DNA of 64,000 nucleotides from an uncultured Oligoflexia bacterium (GTDB taxonomy: Bacteria; Bdellovibrionota; Bacteriovoracia; Bacteriovoracales; Bacteriovoracaceae). The stretch is from positions 1 to 64,000 of the forward strand of contig CAJXPQ010000006.1 of assembly GCA_913058265.1 (NCBI GenBank), given 5' to 3'. The translations under genes were made by a program, and so were the position numbers. The notes under the pieces are model-generated. The model saw nothing but the letters and a program-made list of their open reading frames with translations. It did no database searches and was not told where the DNA came from. Shown one piece after another: positions 1 to 8,674 of the stretch; the first letter of the stretch is position 1; each line of letters opens with the position of its first letter.

Positions 1-821
<821 letters not shown>

Positions 822-1159
822 TATTTGAATTGTAATCTCTTTTATTAATAGACTCATATGTTCGTTGCTATCTACGAATAGATAGCGTCTGGCTAAATGA
901 TTGGTAGTTCAACACCAACGTTAGTAGATTAATTCGCCTCACGACTAATAACCCATTTATTCAACTAACTACGCAACTCCAAAGAGTTGCATTATTGAAC
1001 AGGTTTCTTCTCATCTTTTCTACCTTCCAAAGAAGGTAAAACTGTTACTTATTATTCAATTGTCAAAGATCTGTGTTTTAAGATTCCGACATGTTTAGCA
1101 TTGAGGAAATCTTAAGGCAATAGTTTTTTTTATATTTATAAAAAAATAAAGATCGAAAA
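822..1159 (-). other. rRNA leader between tRNA-Ala and 16S, with hairpins and a boxA-like element
   Basis: This stretch holds no protein gene. It reads as a transcribed rrn leader. Perfect short hairpins occur at 867-886 (8-bp stem; minus-strand loop UUCG), 973-990 (7-bp stem, loop CAAA on plus) and 1021-1038 (7-bp stem, the same loop CAAA). An 8-bp inverted repeat pairs 1078-1085 with 1108-1115. Minus-strand AGATCTTTGACAATTGAA (1055-1072) resembles the boxA antitermination element of rrn leaders (E. coli GCTCTTTAACAA). The hairpins are read directly; a role in RNA processing or antitermination is inferred. Confidence 0.6.
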
Positions 1160-1235
1160 TGGTGGAGATGACAGGAGTCGAACCTGCGACCCTCTGAATG
1201 CAAATCAGATGCTCTCCCAACTGAGCTACACCCCC
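1160..1235 (-). tRNA. tRNA-Ala (anticodon UGC)
   Basis: A 76-nt cloverleaf is readable on the minus strand. The acceptor stem is GGGGGTG paired with CATCTCC, followed by A and an encoded CCA. The D-arm contains TAGCTCAGTTGGGAGAGC. The anticodon stem TCTGA/TCAGA holds the loop TTTGCAT (anticodon TGC, alanine). The T-arm is GCAGG-TTCGACT-CCTGT. In most bacteria this tRNA sits in the 16S-23S spacer; here it lies upstream of 16S, between the only good promoter and the rRNA, so it is probably co-transcribed. Confidence 0.97.
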
Positions 1236-1268
1236 ACAAGGTATTCTCGATCTATATCGCGGATTGCT

Positions 1269-1297
1269 AATTTAGATAAATAGATTCTTGCTGTCAA
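1269..1297 (-). promoter_or_regulatory. sigma70-type promoter of the tRNA-Ala-16S operon
   Basis: On the minus strand, an exact -35 TTGACA (1292-1297) is followed by a 17-bp spacer and -10 TAAATT (1269-1274). The DNA upstream is very A/T-rich, like an UP element, and a C/G-containing stretch (AATCCGCG) lies near the start site, as in stringently controlled rRNA promoters. Transcription would start near 1262, about 27 bases before the tRNA. Confidence 0.7.
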
Positions 1298-1384
1298 CAG
1301 TATTTTTCAAGTTAATTCAATTATTTTGCATTTTCTCGAAAATAAAACATAATCATTAAAATATCATTAAATGGAGACTTTATT

Positions 1385-1918
1385 TTGTTTAAAAAATTAA
1401 CGATTTTATTGATCACCTTGGCGACTTTATCTGGCTGTTTTAAGCCCACAGAAAGTGATTTTGGGGAAGAGGTTTTAATTAAACAAAGTATGTCCTCAAA
1501 GGCACGGATAAAAACTGTTTACGGTGATATAATACTTCGTTTTTCTAAAGAAGCCCCCTCTACTGCACAGAGAGTACAGGAGTTAATTAAAAGTGGCTTT
1601 TATAATGGGCTCCTCTTCCATAGAGTTTCAAAGAATAACTTTATTCAGACCGGGGACCCTACAGGTACGGGAGAGGGAGGAACAGGCACTAAAATTAAAT
1701 CCGAGATTAATTCTAATTCTCACACTCTAGGCGCAGTATCCATGGCCATAGATGAGAATGACTCTAACTCTGCAGACTCACAGTTCTTTATTTGTCTCAA
1801 GGAGCTTCCTGAGCTCGATGAAAAATATACTGTTTTTGCTTATGTTGAATCTGGAATAGATATAGCTAAGAAAATCAGGAAGAATGACAAAATAATATTA
1901 CTAACACTGGAAGACTAG
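1385..1918 (+). CDS. Cyclophilin-type peptidyl-prolyl cis-trans isomerase, lipoprotein
   Basis: This 177-residue protein should catalyse proline cis-trans isomerisation to help proteins fold in the cell envelope. A short signal peptide ends in a lipobox (LSGC, Cys18), so it is probably a lipoprotein. The cyclophilin core starts at about residue 40. It keeps the catalytic Arg in FHRV, the later Phe and Gln (NNFIQTGD) and the SQFFI strand. The usual active-site Trp is not seen in the ELPELDEKYTVF segment, as in many bacterial members. The start is TTG, chosen for the GGAG about ten bases upstream and the signal peptide that follows. It is a single gene facing away from the rRNA operon. Confidence 0.88.
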   Translation: MFKKLTILLITLATLSGCFKPTESDFGEEVLIKQSMSSKARIKTVYGDIILRFSKEAPSTAQRVQELIKSGFYNGLLFHRVSKNNFIQTGDPTGTGEGGTGTKIKSEINSNSHTLGAVSMAIDENDSNSADSQFFICLKELPELDEKYTVFAYVESGIDIAKKIRKNDKIILLTLED

Positions 1919-1924
1919 TCCAAT

Positions 1925-3229
1925 TTAAATAGACTTAATCCAAATAAAAACTTTGCTCGTATTTGAAGGTCCGTTAAATACAGTTTTACTCTCGAGAATT
2001 GTCGACTGTTTCTCAAAAGATGAGACTTTAGACAGAAACTCTTTCAGGTTAGGAATCGGAACAAAAAGATTAAAGTAAATTCCCCCAGGTATCTGTGTCC
2101 CTGGTTTCACATTATCCACCTGAGAAACTTTAAACTTTTCTAAAATTCTAATTAGATCTTTCTTGGTTTGGGTTGGGTTCACTGATGTCATCATCACACG
2201 GTATGCTTTACGTCGACCATAGCGCATATTTCGATAGCCACCCTTCTTAACTTCTTCGTAGTCTGATTTTTCAAGATCTGCGACACCAAAATCTCTTGGC
2301 AGAGTATCAAGAGAAGTTAGGACAACATCAGATTCAACTTCAAAACGCTGCACCTCTTTTATATCATTAAATATTTTCTGGGCTTCAATCTTTTCAAGCT
2401 CCGCAAGTTTTTCAGATTCAAGCCTTAATTCGTTATCCGTGATAGAAGATTCTTTAGTAAAGGGTAAATTTGTATCAAGCCAAAAAAAGTTTGGTTCGAA
2501 TAAGGAGATTTTTTCGATCAAATAGCCATCGTACCACTTACTTCCAACCTTTACGGCAAAAATTAATATTGCTCCAATAAAAAATAACAGTACTAACTCT
2601 TGAACGAACTTTAACTGCCTACCTATAAACTTTTTATCTTGAAGAGTCGTCCTTAGTGGTACTTTTTTATGATTTAGATCTTCTAATTTCTTTAGTATTT
2701 TACTCCAGTCAGAATAAAGAGTTACCTCCATACCAATCATCACTTCCTCAGCAAGACTTCCTTGAATTAAATCCTTACCAGGCAAGTACTCTAGAAAGTC
2801 TGCATACATGAGCTCTAAATTTTCAGATAAAACGTTTCCGTTATGTAGTCTCTCATTAAAAACTTCTTCAAGGTGCGGTGCCGTTTCGATAAAAAAATCT
2901 CTTAATATTATAGAGGTTTCAGCGAAGTGAGTATTTACAAGTACAGATAACTCTCGAACTGTTAGATCTTTATTTATATAGATATAGCAAATCAGCTTAG
3001 ACCTTATCCACTTAAACCAGGCTAAAAGAGGACCCTCGGTTACCATCGCCTCAACAAGCTTCAGAGTTTTAAACTGATCTTCGACACCAGTGTCGTTTTG
3101 AAATATAAGACTCCAGACCTTATTAAAGTCATCAACAAAACGACCTTCCCAGGAGATACTAACTAAATTCAGTCTTAGCCATCGCCTAAAGTCAGTCTGA
3201 TCAATTTCGGTAAGTATTAAGTTATCCAT
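1925..3229 (-). CDS. Unknown single-pass membrane protein
   Basis: I do not recognise this 434-residue protein. The first ~200 residues are soluble and rich in charged and aromatic residues, with no signal peptide. One strong membrane segment follows (residues ~209-228, ELVLLFFIGAILIFAVKV). The C-terminal ~200 residues would lie across the membrane and end in a basic, structured stretch (about 330-434, including RNMRYGRRKAYRV). That layout, a cytoplasmic N-domain, one helix and a periplasmic domain, resembles anti-sigma or membrane sensor proteins, but no family motif supports that. It is convergent with the cyclophilin gene, with only 6 bp between stops. Confidence 0.75.
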   Translation of the reverse strand: MDNLILTEIDQTDFRRWLRLNLVSISWEGRFVDDFNKVWSLIFQNDTGVEDQFKTLKLVEAMVTEGPLLAWFKWIRSKLICYIYINKDLTVRELSVLVNTHFAETSIILRDFFIETAPHLEEVFNERLHNGNVLSENLELMYADFLEYLPGKDLIQGSLAEEVMIGMEVTLYSDWSKILKKLEDLNHKKVPLRTTLQDKKFIGRQLKFVQELVLLFFIGAILIFAVKVGSKWYDGYLIEKISLFEPNFFWLDTNLPFTKESSITDNELRLESEKLAELEKIEAQKIFNDIKEVQRFEVESDVVLTSLDTLPRDFGVADLEKSDYEEVKKGGYRNMRYGRRKAYRVMMTSVNPTQTKKDLIRILEKFKVSQVDNVKPGTQIPGGIYFNLFVPIPNLKEFLSKVSSFEKQSTILESKTVFNGPSNTSKVFIWIKSI

Positions 3230-3346
3230 AGGTAATAAAGATTATACTCAATAAAGATGTTTTTAAATCAATTTTATCAATAATATTCAATTATTAGACC
3301 ATTTAAAGCAGGTACTTTTATAAATAAACGATATTTTTACCTAGTA

Positions 3347-3376
3347 TTGTAAGCAGTACCCTAGATAGATTATTAT
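3347..3376 (+). promoter_or_regulatory. Candidate sigma70 promoter for the coiled-coil/FliG-like pair
   Basis: TTGTAA (3347-3352), an 18-bp spacer and TATTAT (3371-3376) precede the coiled-coil gene, whose start codon is about 38 bases further on. The boxes match the consensus in part, and the A/T-rich background makes chance matches likely. Confidence 0.35.
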
Positions 3377-3420
3377 ATATATTGATGTAACTAGAACATC
3401 AAATAGTTCAAGGAAGCCCT

Positions 3421-3840
3421 ATGGATGGAGTAAAACAGCAAATTCGAGCACGACAAGAGGAATCTCTTGATAAAAAGCATATCTATGAGATGAAAAAAGC
3501 TCGGAGACAAATGCGATCTGAACTCGACAAGTTGAGCACCCAGAGTAAGTCCTCAGTTAGCCAACTTAAAAAAAATTACGATAGTAAAATGCTGGAAGAG
3601 AAAAACCAGCTTGAAATTAAGTTATCGAATATTAGAAAGAAAAATAATGAAATAATCAAACTTGAAGAAAATAAGTTTAAGAAGCTAGTTGAAGATAACA
3701 AGGCCACTCATTCTGAAAAATTAGATGAAATTACAGAGTCCCAAAATAGCGAGATTGAGAAACAACAAAATGATCACAAAACTTATATGGAAACAGCACA
3801 AACCAAGTTTCAAACTGAAAAAGCAAAGTTTGAAGCGTAA
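3421..3840 (+). CDS. Small coiled-coil protein of unknown function
   Basis: This 139-residue protein is almost wholly charged heptad-like helix. Lys, Glu, Asp, Gln and Asn dominate, and there is no signal peptide or membrane segment. It probably forms a long cytoplasmic coiled coil. AAGGAAG precedes the ATG. The next gene begins 33 bp downstream and encodes a FliG C-terminal-like domain, so the two are probably co-transcribed and may interact, much as coiled-coil flagellar proteins such as FliH and FliJ work beside the switch. That link is inference from position only. Confidence 0.8.
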   Translation: MDGVKQQIRARQEESLDKKHIYEMKKARRQMRSELDKLSTQSKSSVSQLKKNYDSKMLEEKNQLEIKLSNIRKKNNEIIKLEENKFKKLVEDNKATHSEKLDEITESQNSEIEKQQNDHKTYMETAQTKFQTEKAKFEA

Positions 3841-3873
3841 CAAGCAGTAATATAAGAATTCAAGGAGCAATAC

Positions 3874-4299
3874 ATGTCAGATACAGCAGAGGAAGGAATC
3901 TTTATAAATGGACGTCAGCAAATTATAGAGATGCTTCAATTCATGAACGAATCAGAAAGAAAAAAGCTTCTTGATAATGTTAGACTTAGAAATGCCGTTA
4001 TGGCGAGAGAACTTTCAGAGCAAAGTTTTTCATTTAAAGACCTGGGAAAGTTACCGCAGAACTTCTTAGGAAAAATTCTATCGCAAGTAAATCCGGCAAT
4101 AGTTGGTCTTGCAATATATGACGAAAGTGCAGAAATTCAGAGATATGCATTAAATTGTATTCCAAGAGAAAGTGCTGAGGCAGCGTTTAAAATAATGTCT
4201 CAGAACTTAAACGGTAAAAAGCAGGAGTGCAAACGTGCAAAAGATAACATTATTAGACTTGCAATTGATCTAAGTCGAAAGCATGAAGTTAATATTTAA
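3874..4299 (+). CDS. Stand-alone FliG C-terminal-like domain protein
   Basis: The 141 residues align by eye with the C-terminal third of the flagellar switch protein FliG. GRQQIIEMLQFM corresponds to the FliG GG...EILN start, ARELSEQSFSFKDLGKL to the AEEIRRRMFVFEDI segment, and AIVGLAIYDESAEIQRYAL to LALALKGASEEVKEKI. The N-terminal and middle domains (with the EHPQ motif) are missing. In FliG this domain carries the charged helix that meets the stator. Here the matching helix is less charged, so torque generation is doubtful. A role as a motor modulator or a repurposed scaffold is plausible. AAGGAG precedes the ATG. The last 4 bp overlap the convergent neighbour. Confidence 0.7.
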   Translation: MSDTAEEGIFINGRQQIIEMLQFMNESERKKLLDNVRLRNAVMARELSEQSFSFKDLGKLPQNFLGKILSQVNPAIVGLAIYDESAEIQRYALNCIPRESAEAAFKIMSQNLNGKKQECKRAKDNIIRLAIDLSRKHEVNI

Positions 4300-4748
4300 G
4301 TAATAGACTTTCTCAACATTTTTTCTTCTTGCTCTGTAAGACTTACTCCACCAAAAAGTTTATCATCTAAGATTTTATGTTCCCCGATGATATCAATCGT
4401 CTTCATGAGCCTACCCGATATTTCACCAAATAAATTTCCAACCCACGCTGGAGACTCCTTTATAAAGTTTTGAACTGTCTCAACTGGAATCTTAACGGCA
4501 GTGGTATTTTCAAGTACAACGGCTGAATAGTTACTAGGAGCTCCTGTGAAGGTACAATCCTCACCTACAAGCCCATCACCATCAATCAATGAAATTGGAT
4601 AAATACGGTCAGATGACATCGTAAATGTGGCGACCTTTCCTCGACGAATAAGGTACACAAAGTCTGTAGCTTTACCTTCGAAAACTAAGACATCGCCTGA
4701 AGCAAAGTTTTGCTCTTCAAAAGTGTCATCTGTTGATAATAAATTCAT
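4296..4748 (-). CDS. Cyclic nucleotide-binding domain protein (no DNA-binding domain)
   Basis: The first ~115 of 150 residues form a cNMP-binding beta-roll of the CRP/PKA type: FASGDVLVFEGKATDFVYLIRRGKV, then LIDGDGLVGEDCTFTGAPSNYSAVVLENT. The phosphate-binding cassette is degenerate (GEDCTFTGAPSNYSA), so the ligand is uncertain. No helix-turn-helix follows; the ~35 C-terminal residues are helical. It probably works as a regulatory subunit through protein contacts. Its start overlaps the end of the Ppx/GppA gene by 23 bp, which implies translational coupling and perhaps control of that enzyme. Confidence 0.8.
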   Translation of the reverse strand: MNLLSTDDTFEEQNFASGDVLVFEGKATDFVYLIRRGKVATFTMSSDRIYPISLIDGDGLVGEDCTFTGAPSNYSAVVLENTTAVKIPVETVQNFIKESPAWVGNLFGEISGRLMKTIDIIGEHKILDDKLFGGVSLTEQEEKMLRKSIT

Positions 4749-5652
4749 CTTTTATCTCTCCCAATAATAAAGTTCCGTAGCGTAACCCGTATGTGGATAT
4801 ATATATCTGATTATTGCCAACTTTTTCCATAATAGCCATAGCAAGATCGATTCCAGAATGTATTGTTTGTGAACGCTTCCCTAAAAAAGGGTATATAATA
4901 AGCATTTCTTCTACAGTTTTATCCATATGTCTTTCGTGTAAATCTTTTAAACTCTCTATTTTGAACTCTAGTCCATTAACATCTTTTTCTTTAAAATCCT
5001 TATGACCTAAATAAATACTACCAACAGAAGTCATAGTACCTGCGACACAATAAAGTTTAGAAGTATGAACCTTTTCTAGGCTTTCACTATAGTTATCAAA
5101 GATTTCGGACAGTTTCTCATCCAGAACACCGCTAGACTTCCAATTGTTCCAACGAACTGCACCAATGGGCATAGAAAAAGAGTGAAGTATTTTTTTGGTT
5201 TTAGTATCGACCTTAATTAGTTCAGTTGATGCTCCACCGATATCCATAATAGAAATTTGTTCGTCCTGAATCTGTGAATCAAAAAGAATCCCGGCGGTAG
5301 AGTAATAAGCTTCCCCCTCACCTGTTAGCACTGTTATATTAAGACCTAGCTCATTGTTTACCTTTGCAATGAAATCTGGAGCATTATTAGCAACTCGAGT
5401 TGCCTCTGTTGCGGTAACAACAACATCACATGGATTTATATGGTGTTTTATACACAGATCGACATAGGAACTTAGCACATTAAAAGAGTCATTCATTGAC
5501 TCCAATAAAAATTCGCCATTTTTGTCAAGATCTCTTCCAAGACCTGTGACATTTGCTTCGTTCTCTAGGACTAAGATATTTTCTTTATCGACTTCTCCAA
5601 TAAGTAGTAAGATTGAGTTCGACCCAATATCAATTGATGCTATTTTTTTCAC
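4726..5652 (-). CDS. Ppx/GppA family phosphatase (exopolyphosphatase / pppGpp phosphohydrolase)
   Basis: This 308-residue protein has the actin-like ATPase fold signature of Ppx/GppA: IDIGSNSILLLIGEV at the N-terminus (phosphate 1), TATEATRVA..., LTGEGEAYYSTAGI, and MDIGGASTELI (phosphate 2). The family removes terminal phosphate from polyphosphate or pppGpp in the cytoplasm. At ~300 residues it is the short form, without the C-terminal HD-like domain of E. coli Ppx. It starts with GTG, which shares one base with the mtnA stop (TAGTG), and runs into the cyclic nucleotide-binding gene. Confidence 0.9.
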   Translation of the reverse strand: MKKIASIDIGSNSILLLIGEVDKENILVLENEANVTGLGRDLDKNGEFLLESMNDSFNVLSSYVDLCIKHHINPCDVVVTATEATRVANNAPDFIAKVNNELGLNITVLTGEGEAYYSTAGILFDSQIQDEQISIMDIGGASTELIKVDTKTKKILHSFSMPIGAVRWNNWKSSGVLDEKLSEIFDNYSESLEKVHTSKLYCVAGTMTSVGSIYLGHKDFKEKDVNGLEFKIESLKDLHERHMDKTVEEMLIIYPFLGKRSQTIHSGIDLAMAIMEKVGNNQIYISTYGLRYGTLLLGEIKDEFIINR

Positions 5653-6692
5653 TATACAATTTCTCCAAGAGATTCTTTGTAGTTTCCTTTAGCAATTCCC
5701 TTCTCGCTAATAATTCCAGTAATAAGTTCTCCGTCAGTTATATCAAAGCTTGGATTATATGCGGTAGACTTTTTGGGAGCAATCCTAAGCCCCTTATACT
5801 CAAGAATTTCTAGCTCATCCCTTAGTTCTATATCTATTCCCTCTCCATTATTTGTCTCCATATCAAAAGATGATGATGGCGCCACAATATAAAATGGAAT
5901 TCCATAATGTTTAGCAATAATAGCAAGGTTAGATGTACCGACTTTATTTGCAGTATCTCCACTTGCAACAATACGATCAGCACCAGTAAAAATAGCATCG
6001 ACAAGACCATTTTTCATTAAGTAAGAAGCTGCGCCCTCAACCACTATTTTGTGATTAATCCCAAGCTTATCTAGTTCATATGCTGTGAGCCTACTCCCCT
6101 GAAGATATGGCCTCGTTTCATCAACCCAAACATTTTCAATTTTATCTTTTTCACCAAGATTTTGAACAACACCCAAAGCAGTACCTATACTTCCACAAGC
6201 TAAAAAACCTGTATTACAATGGGTTAAAACGCTATACTTCTTAAGGCCAAGAGTTTCATCAAGATCCTTCTCTGCAAATTCGGCCATTGATCTATTTTTT
6301 GATTCAGACTCTTGGATTTGTAGATCTCCAAAAGCAACAATCTTTTGGTAAATACTCTCTCGTTCACTTAGATAATCACTAACAAGACTTACAACTCTAT
6401 TAACTTCAAATGCTAAGTTAACGGCGGTTGGTCTTGCAGACTTAAGAAAGTTGGCAGCCTTTTCTAAATCTTCCCTGCTAAAGTCAGGATTAGCTTTAAT
6501 CCAAAGCGCCATAGCATATATAGCAGTAAAGCCTATACAAGGGGCCCCTCTCACAACCATATCTCTGATGGCATCATGTCCACCTTCGAGGTCATTAAAC
6601 TCTAGGTAGATTTCTTCCAACGGAAGCTTCCTCTGGTCAACTAATGTTAAGATGCCTTCATTAAACTGTATTGCACTAAACTTTTCTTTCAT
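5652..6692 (-). CDS. mtnA: S-methyl-5-thioribose-1-phosphate isomerase
   Basis: This 346-residue enzyme converts methylthioribose-1-phosphate to methylthioribulose-1-phosphate in methionine salvage. The eIF2B-like family motifs are clear: IRDMVVRGAPCIGFTA, LTHCNTGFLACGSIGTALGV (catalytic Cys within TGFLACG) and FTGADRIVASGDTANKVGT (catalytic Asp in GADR). Length is normal. No other salvage gene is next to it, so the pathway must be completed elsewhere. It starts 23 bp after the AsmA-like gene and overlaps the ppx/gppA start by one base. Confidence 0.93.
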   Translation of the reverse strand: MKEKFSAIQFNEGILTLVDQRKLPLEEIYLEFNDLEGGHDAIRDMVVRGAPCIGFTAIYAMALWIKANPDFSREDLEKAANFLKSARPTAVNLAFEVNRVVSLVSDYLSERESIYQKIVAFGDLQIQESESKNRSMAEFAEKDLDETLGLKKYSVLTHCNTGFLACGSIGTALGVVQNLGEKDKIENVWVDETRPYLQGSRLTAYELDKLGINHKIVVEGAASYLMKNGLVDAIFTGADRIVASGDTANKVGTSNLAIIAKHYGIPFYIVAPSSSFDMETNNGEGIDIELRDELEILEYKGLRIAPKKSTAYNPSFDITDGELITGIISEKGIAKGNYKESLGEIV

Positions 6693-6715
6693 AATCTTCC
6701 TATTTTACTATTTTG

Positions 6716-8674
6716 TTATTTTTTATTTTTCATATCAGGCTTTAATCTCAAACCAAACCCAGAGTAACTGAAATCTAATTTTTCTTTTTTCGTTCTTAAA
6801 CTACCACTAACATTAGATAGACCATTGTTTTTTAGACTAACTAAACCGTCTAATTTTAAAAAGTACTTTTCATTCTCACCGACAACTACTAATTCATTAA
6901 TATTAACCATTTCATCATCATTAGATGCACTTAGTATTAATTTTGAAAATTTTCTATCAATGTCTGATGTATATGGAATACTATCTATATTAGGAACTGT
7001 TTCAATATAATAATTAAAAAGCGTAGAAAGGCTCATTGCGACGGTATTACCATCATTTATATTCAGATTGATTTTTAGATTTTCTAAGTTTTTTTCACGT
7101 AAAGAAATATCAAGCTGACCGCTTAAAGTTCCTGATAAATCATTTATATGTGGGGGATAAAACATATTTATGAAGTTTGAATTAACTTTCTTAAAAGTGA
7201 ATGTATATTTTTCAGATTGCTTATTGGATACAGATAATGGATAAGTCACATTACTCTCAATTTTTCCATCATCAGCAAAGAGAACTTTGATATTATTAAA
7301 CTTTAATGTATTCTCGCTCAACTCAAGCTGACCATCGAAGTTTAAAGAAGTTTCATCAAGCTTTAAATTAGAAAATTTAAAGTCAAGATTAGCACTTTTA
7401 TCTAAATATAAATTCTTAGGTTCCTCAGGCAGAGTAATTTCTTCATGCTCCCAGGCCATAATTTTACGTACATCGTAACGGGACAACTCCTGATTAACAC
7501 ATATTATATCGCCTGAAGTCTTTACCTTACTCGACACTGATTTTTTCTTTCCATAAACAAAATCACATTTACCTCCAAGATAATCAAGTACGGAAGTAAT
7601 GAAGAATTGATTTTCTCTATATTGCCCCTTTATCTTCCCACGAGCCCTTTCAAAAGGACCCAAGTTAACTTGTATGGCCTGAGTAGATTCGAAGTGAAGA
7701 TCTTGAGTAATTTTATTGTTTAAGATTGATAGGGATCCCTTAATATTAAACTCTGTTTCATTAAAATCCACAAAACTTAACTGGTGAATGAGTTCAGGAA
7801 CATACTTCTCTAATTCAATGAAGGGCATGCTAGCAGTAATATCATCAACATGGAGTATATTTTTTAAAACTTTAATCTGAAAAGTAGATGTAAAATGATT
7901 TCCTGAGTTCAGACTCGTCTTTAGAATCATTTCATCAAGATTTCCAGAAAGTACTGTTGCACCCTTAAGCTTAATGCCCTTTTCTCCTATGTTAAAGTTA
8001 TTTAATTTAAAAGAAAAACGGCTTTCGAGTCTATGTTCTTCAATCATTCGCCTTAAATTAAACTCTCCGATAGCATGAATTGCGCCAAGATTTTCTTTAT
8101 ATTTGAAATCTGAAATAATTGCTTCAAAAACGGTATTTTGCCTAAGTGATAAATTTTTAAGTTTAAGTTTTTTGATGAAGGTAGGCTTTTCCTCATTATT
8201 TTCATCGTTGTGAATGGTCACGTTTTTCAAGTAAAAATTTAGTTTGGATTTACCAAACAAACTTGGCACATTAAAACTTAATTCGCTCTGACCTTCCTTC
8301 ACTAAGTCTCTCCACCTATTTTCATTGGCAAGTATATTTATACCTGAGAGCTTAGTATCAAGTTTACCCTCACTACTTATCAAGGTCCAATATGACATCT
8401 CAACTCGCACCTTATCAACAAGTAAGAGCTCTACTCCATCAACTGAATTAAGTTGAACCTTGTTTACTGTAAAGGCAAGATGAGTTCCTAAATGATAATT
8501 GAGATCTTTTATCTCAAGCCTAGATGATGGCATTAAATGCTTGGTCACTTTATGAATTTTATCATTAATAACATTAATATCGATTATATAGTTTAGGTAA
8601 AGCCCACTTAGAATAATAAACACTAATACCAAAGCAAGTGTCGAAAAAATTTTAACGAAATTCTCTTTTTGCAT
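6716..8674 (-). CDS. AsmA-like envelope protein
   Basis: This 652-residue protein begins with a positively charged tip and one membrane helix (~residues 9-30). A long beta-rich region of alternating polar and hydrophobic strands follows, and the C-terminal ~130 residues read like the AsmA C-terminal region (GTLSGQLDISLREKNLENL...). The family consists of inner-membrane-anchored periplasmic proteins with lipid-transfer-type beta grooves linked to outer-membrane homeostasis. The match is by overall pattern, not a signature motif, so the family assignment is moderate. It directly abuts the helicase gene, with no gap, inside the glmU-to-ppx run. Confidence 0.6.
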   Translation of the reverse strand: MQKENFVKIFSTLALVLVFIILSGLYLNYIIDINVINDKIHKVTKHLMPSSRLEIKDLNYHLGTHLAFTVNKVQLNSVDGVELLLVDKVRVEMSYWTLISSEGKLDTKLSGINILANENRWRDLVKEGQSELSFNVPSLFGKSKLNFYLKNVTIHNDENNEEKPTFIKKLKLKNLSLRQNTVFEAIISDFKYKENLGAIHAIGEFNLRRMIEEHRLESRFSFKLNNFNIGEKGIKLKGATVLSGNLDEMILKTSLNSGNHFTSTFQIKVLKNILHVDDITASMPFIELEKYVPELIHQLSFVDFNETEFNIKGSLSILNNKITQDLHFESTQAIQVNLGPFERARGKIKGQYRENQFFITSVLDYLGGKCDFVYGKKKSVSSKVKTSGDIICVNQELSRYDVRKIMAWEHEEITLPEEPKNLYLDKSANLDFKFSNLKLDETSLNFDGQLELSENTLKFNNIKVLFADDGKIESNVTYPLSVSNKQSEKYTFTFKKVNSNFINMFYPPHINDLSGTLSGQLDISLREKNLENLKINLNINDGNTVAMSLSTLFNYYIETVPNIDSIPYTSDIDRKFSKLILSASNDDEMVNINELVVVGENEKYFLKLDGLVSLKNNGLSNVSGSLRTKKEKLDFSYSGFGLRLKPDMKNKK

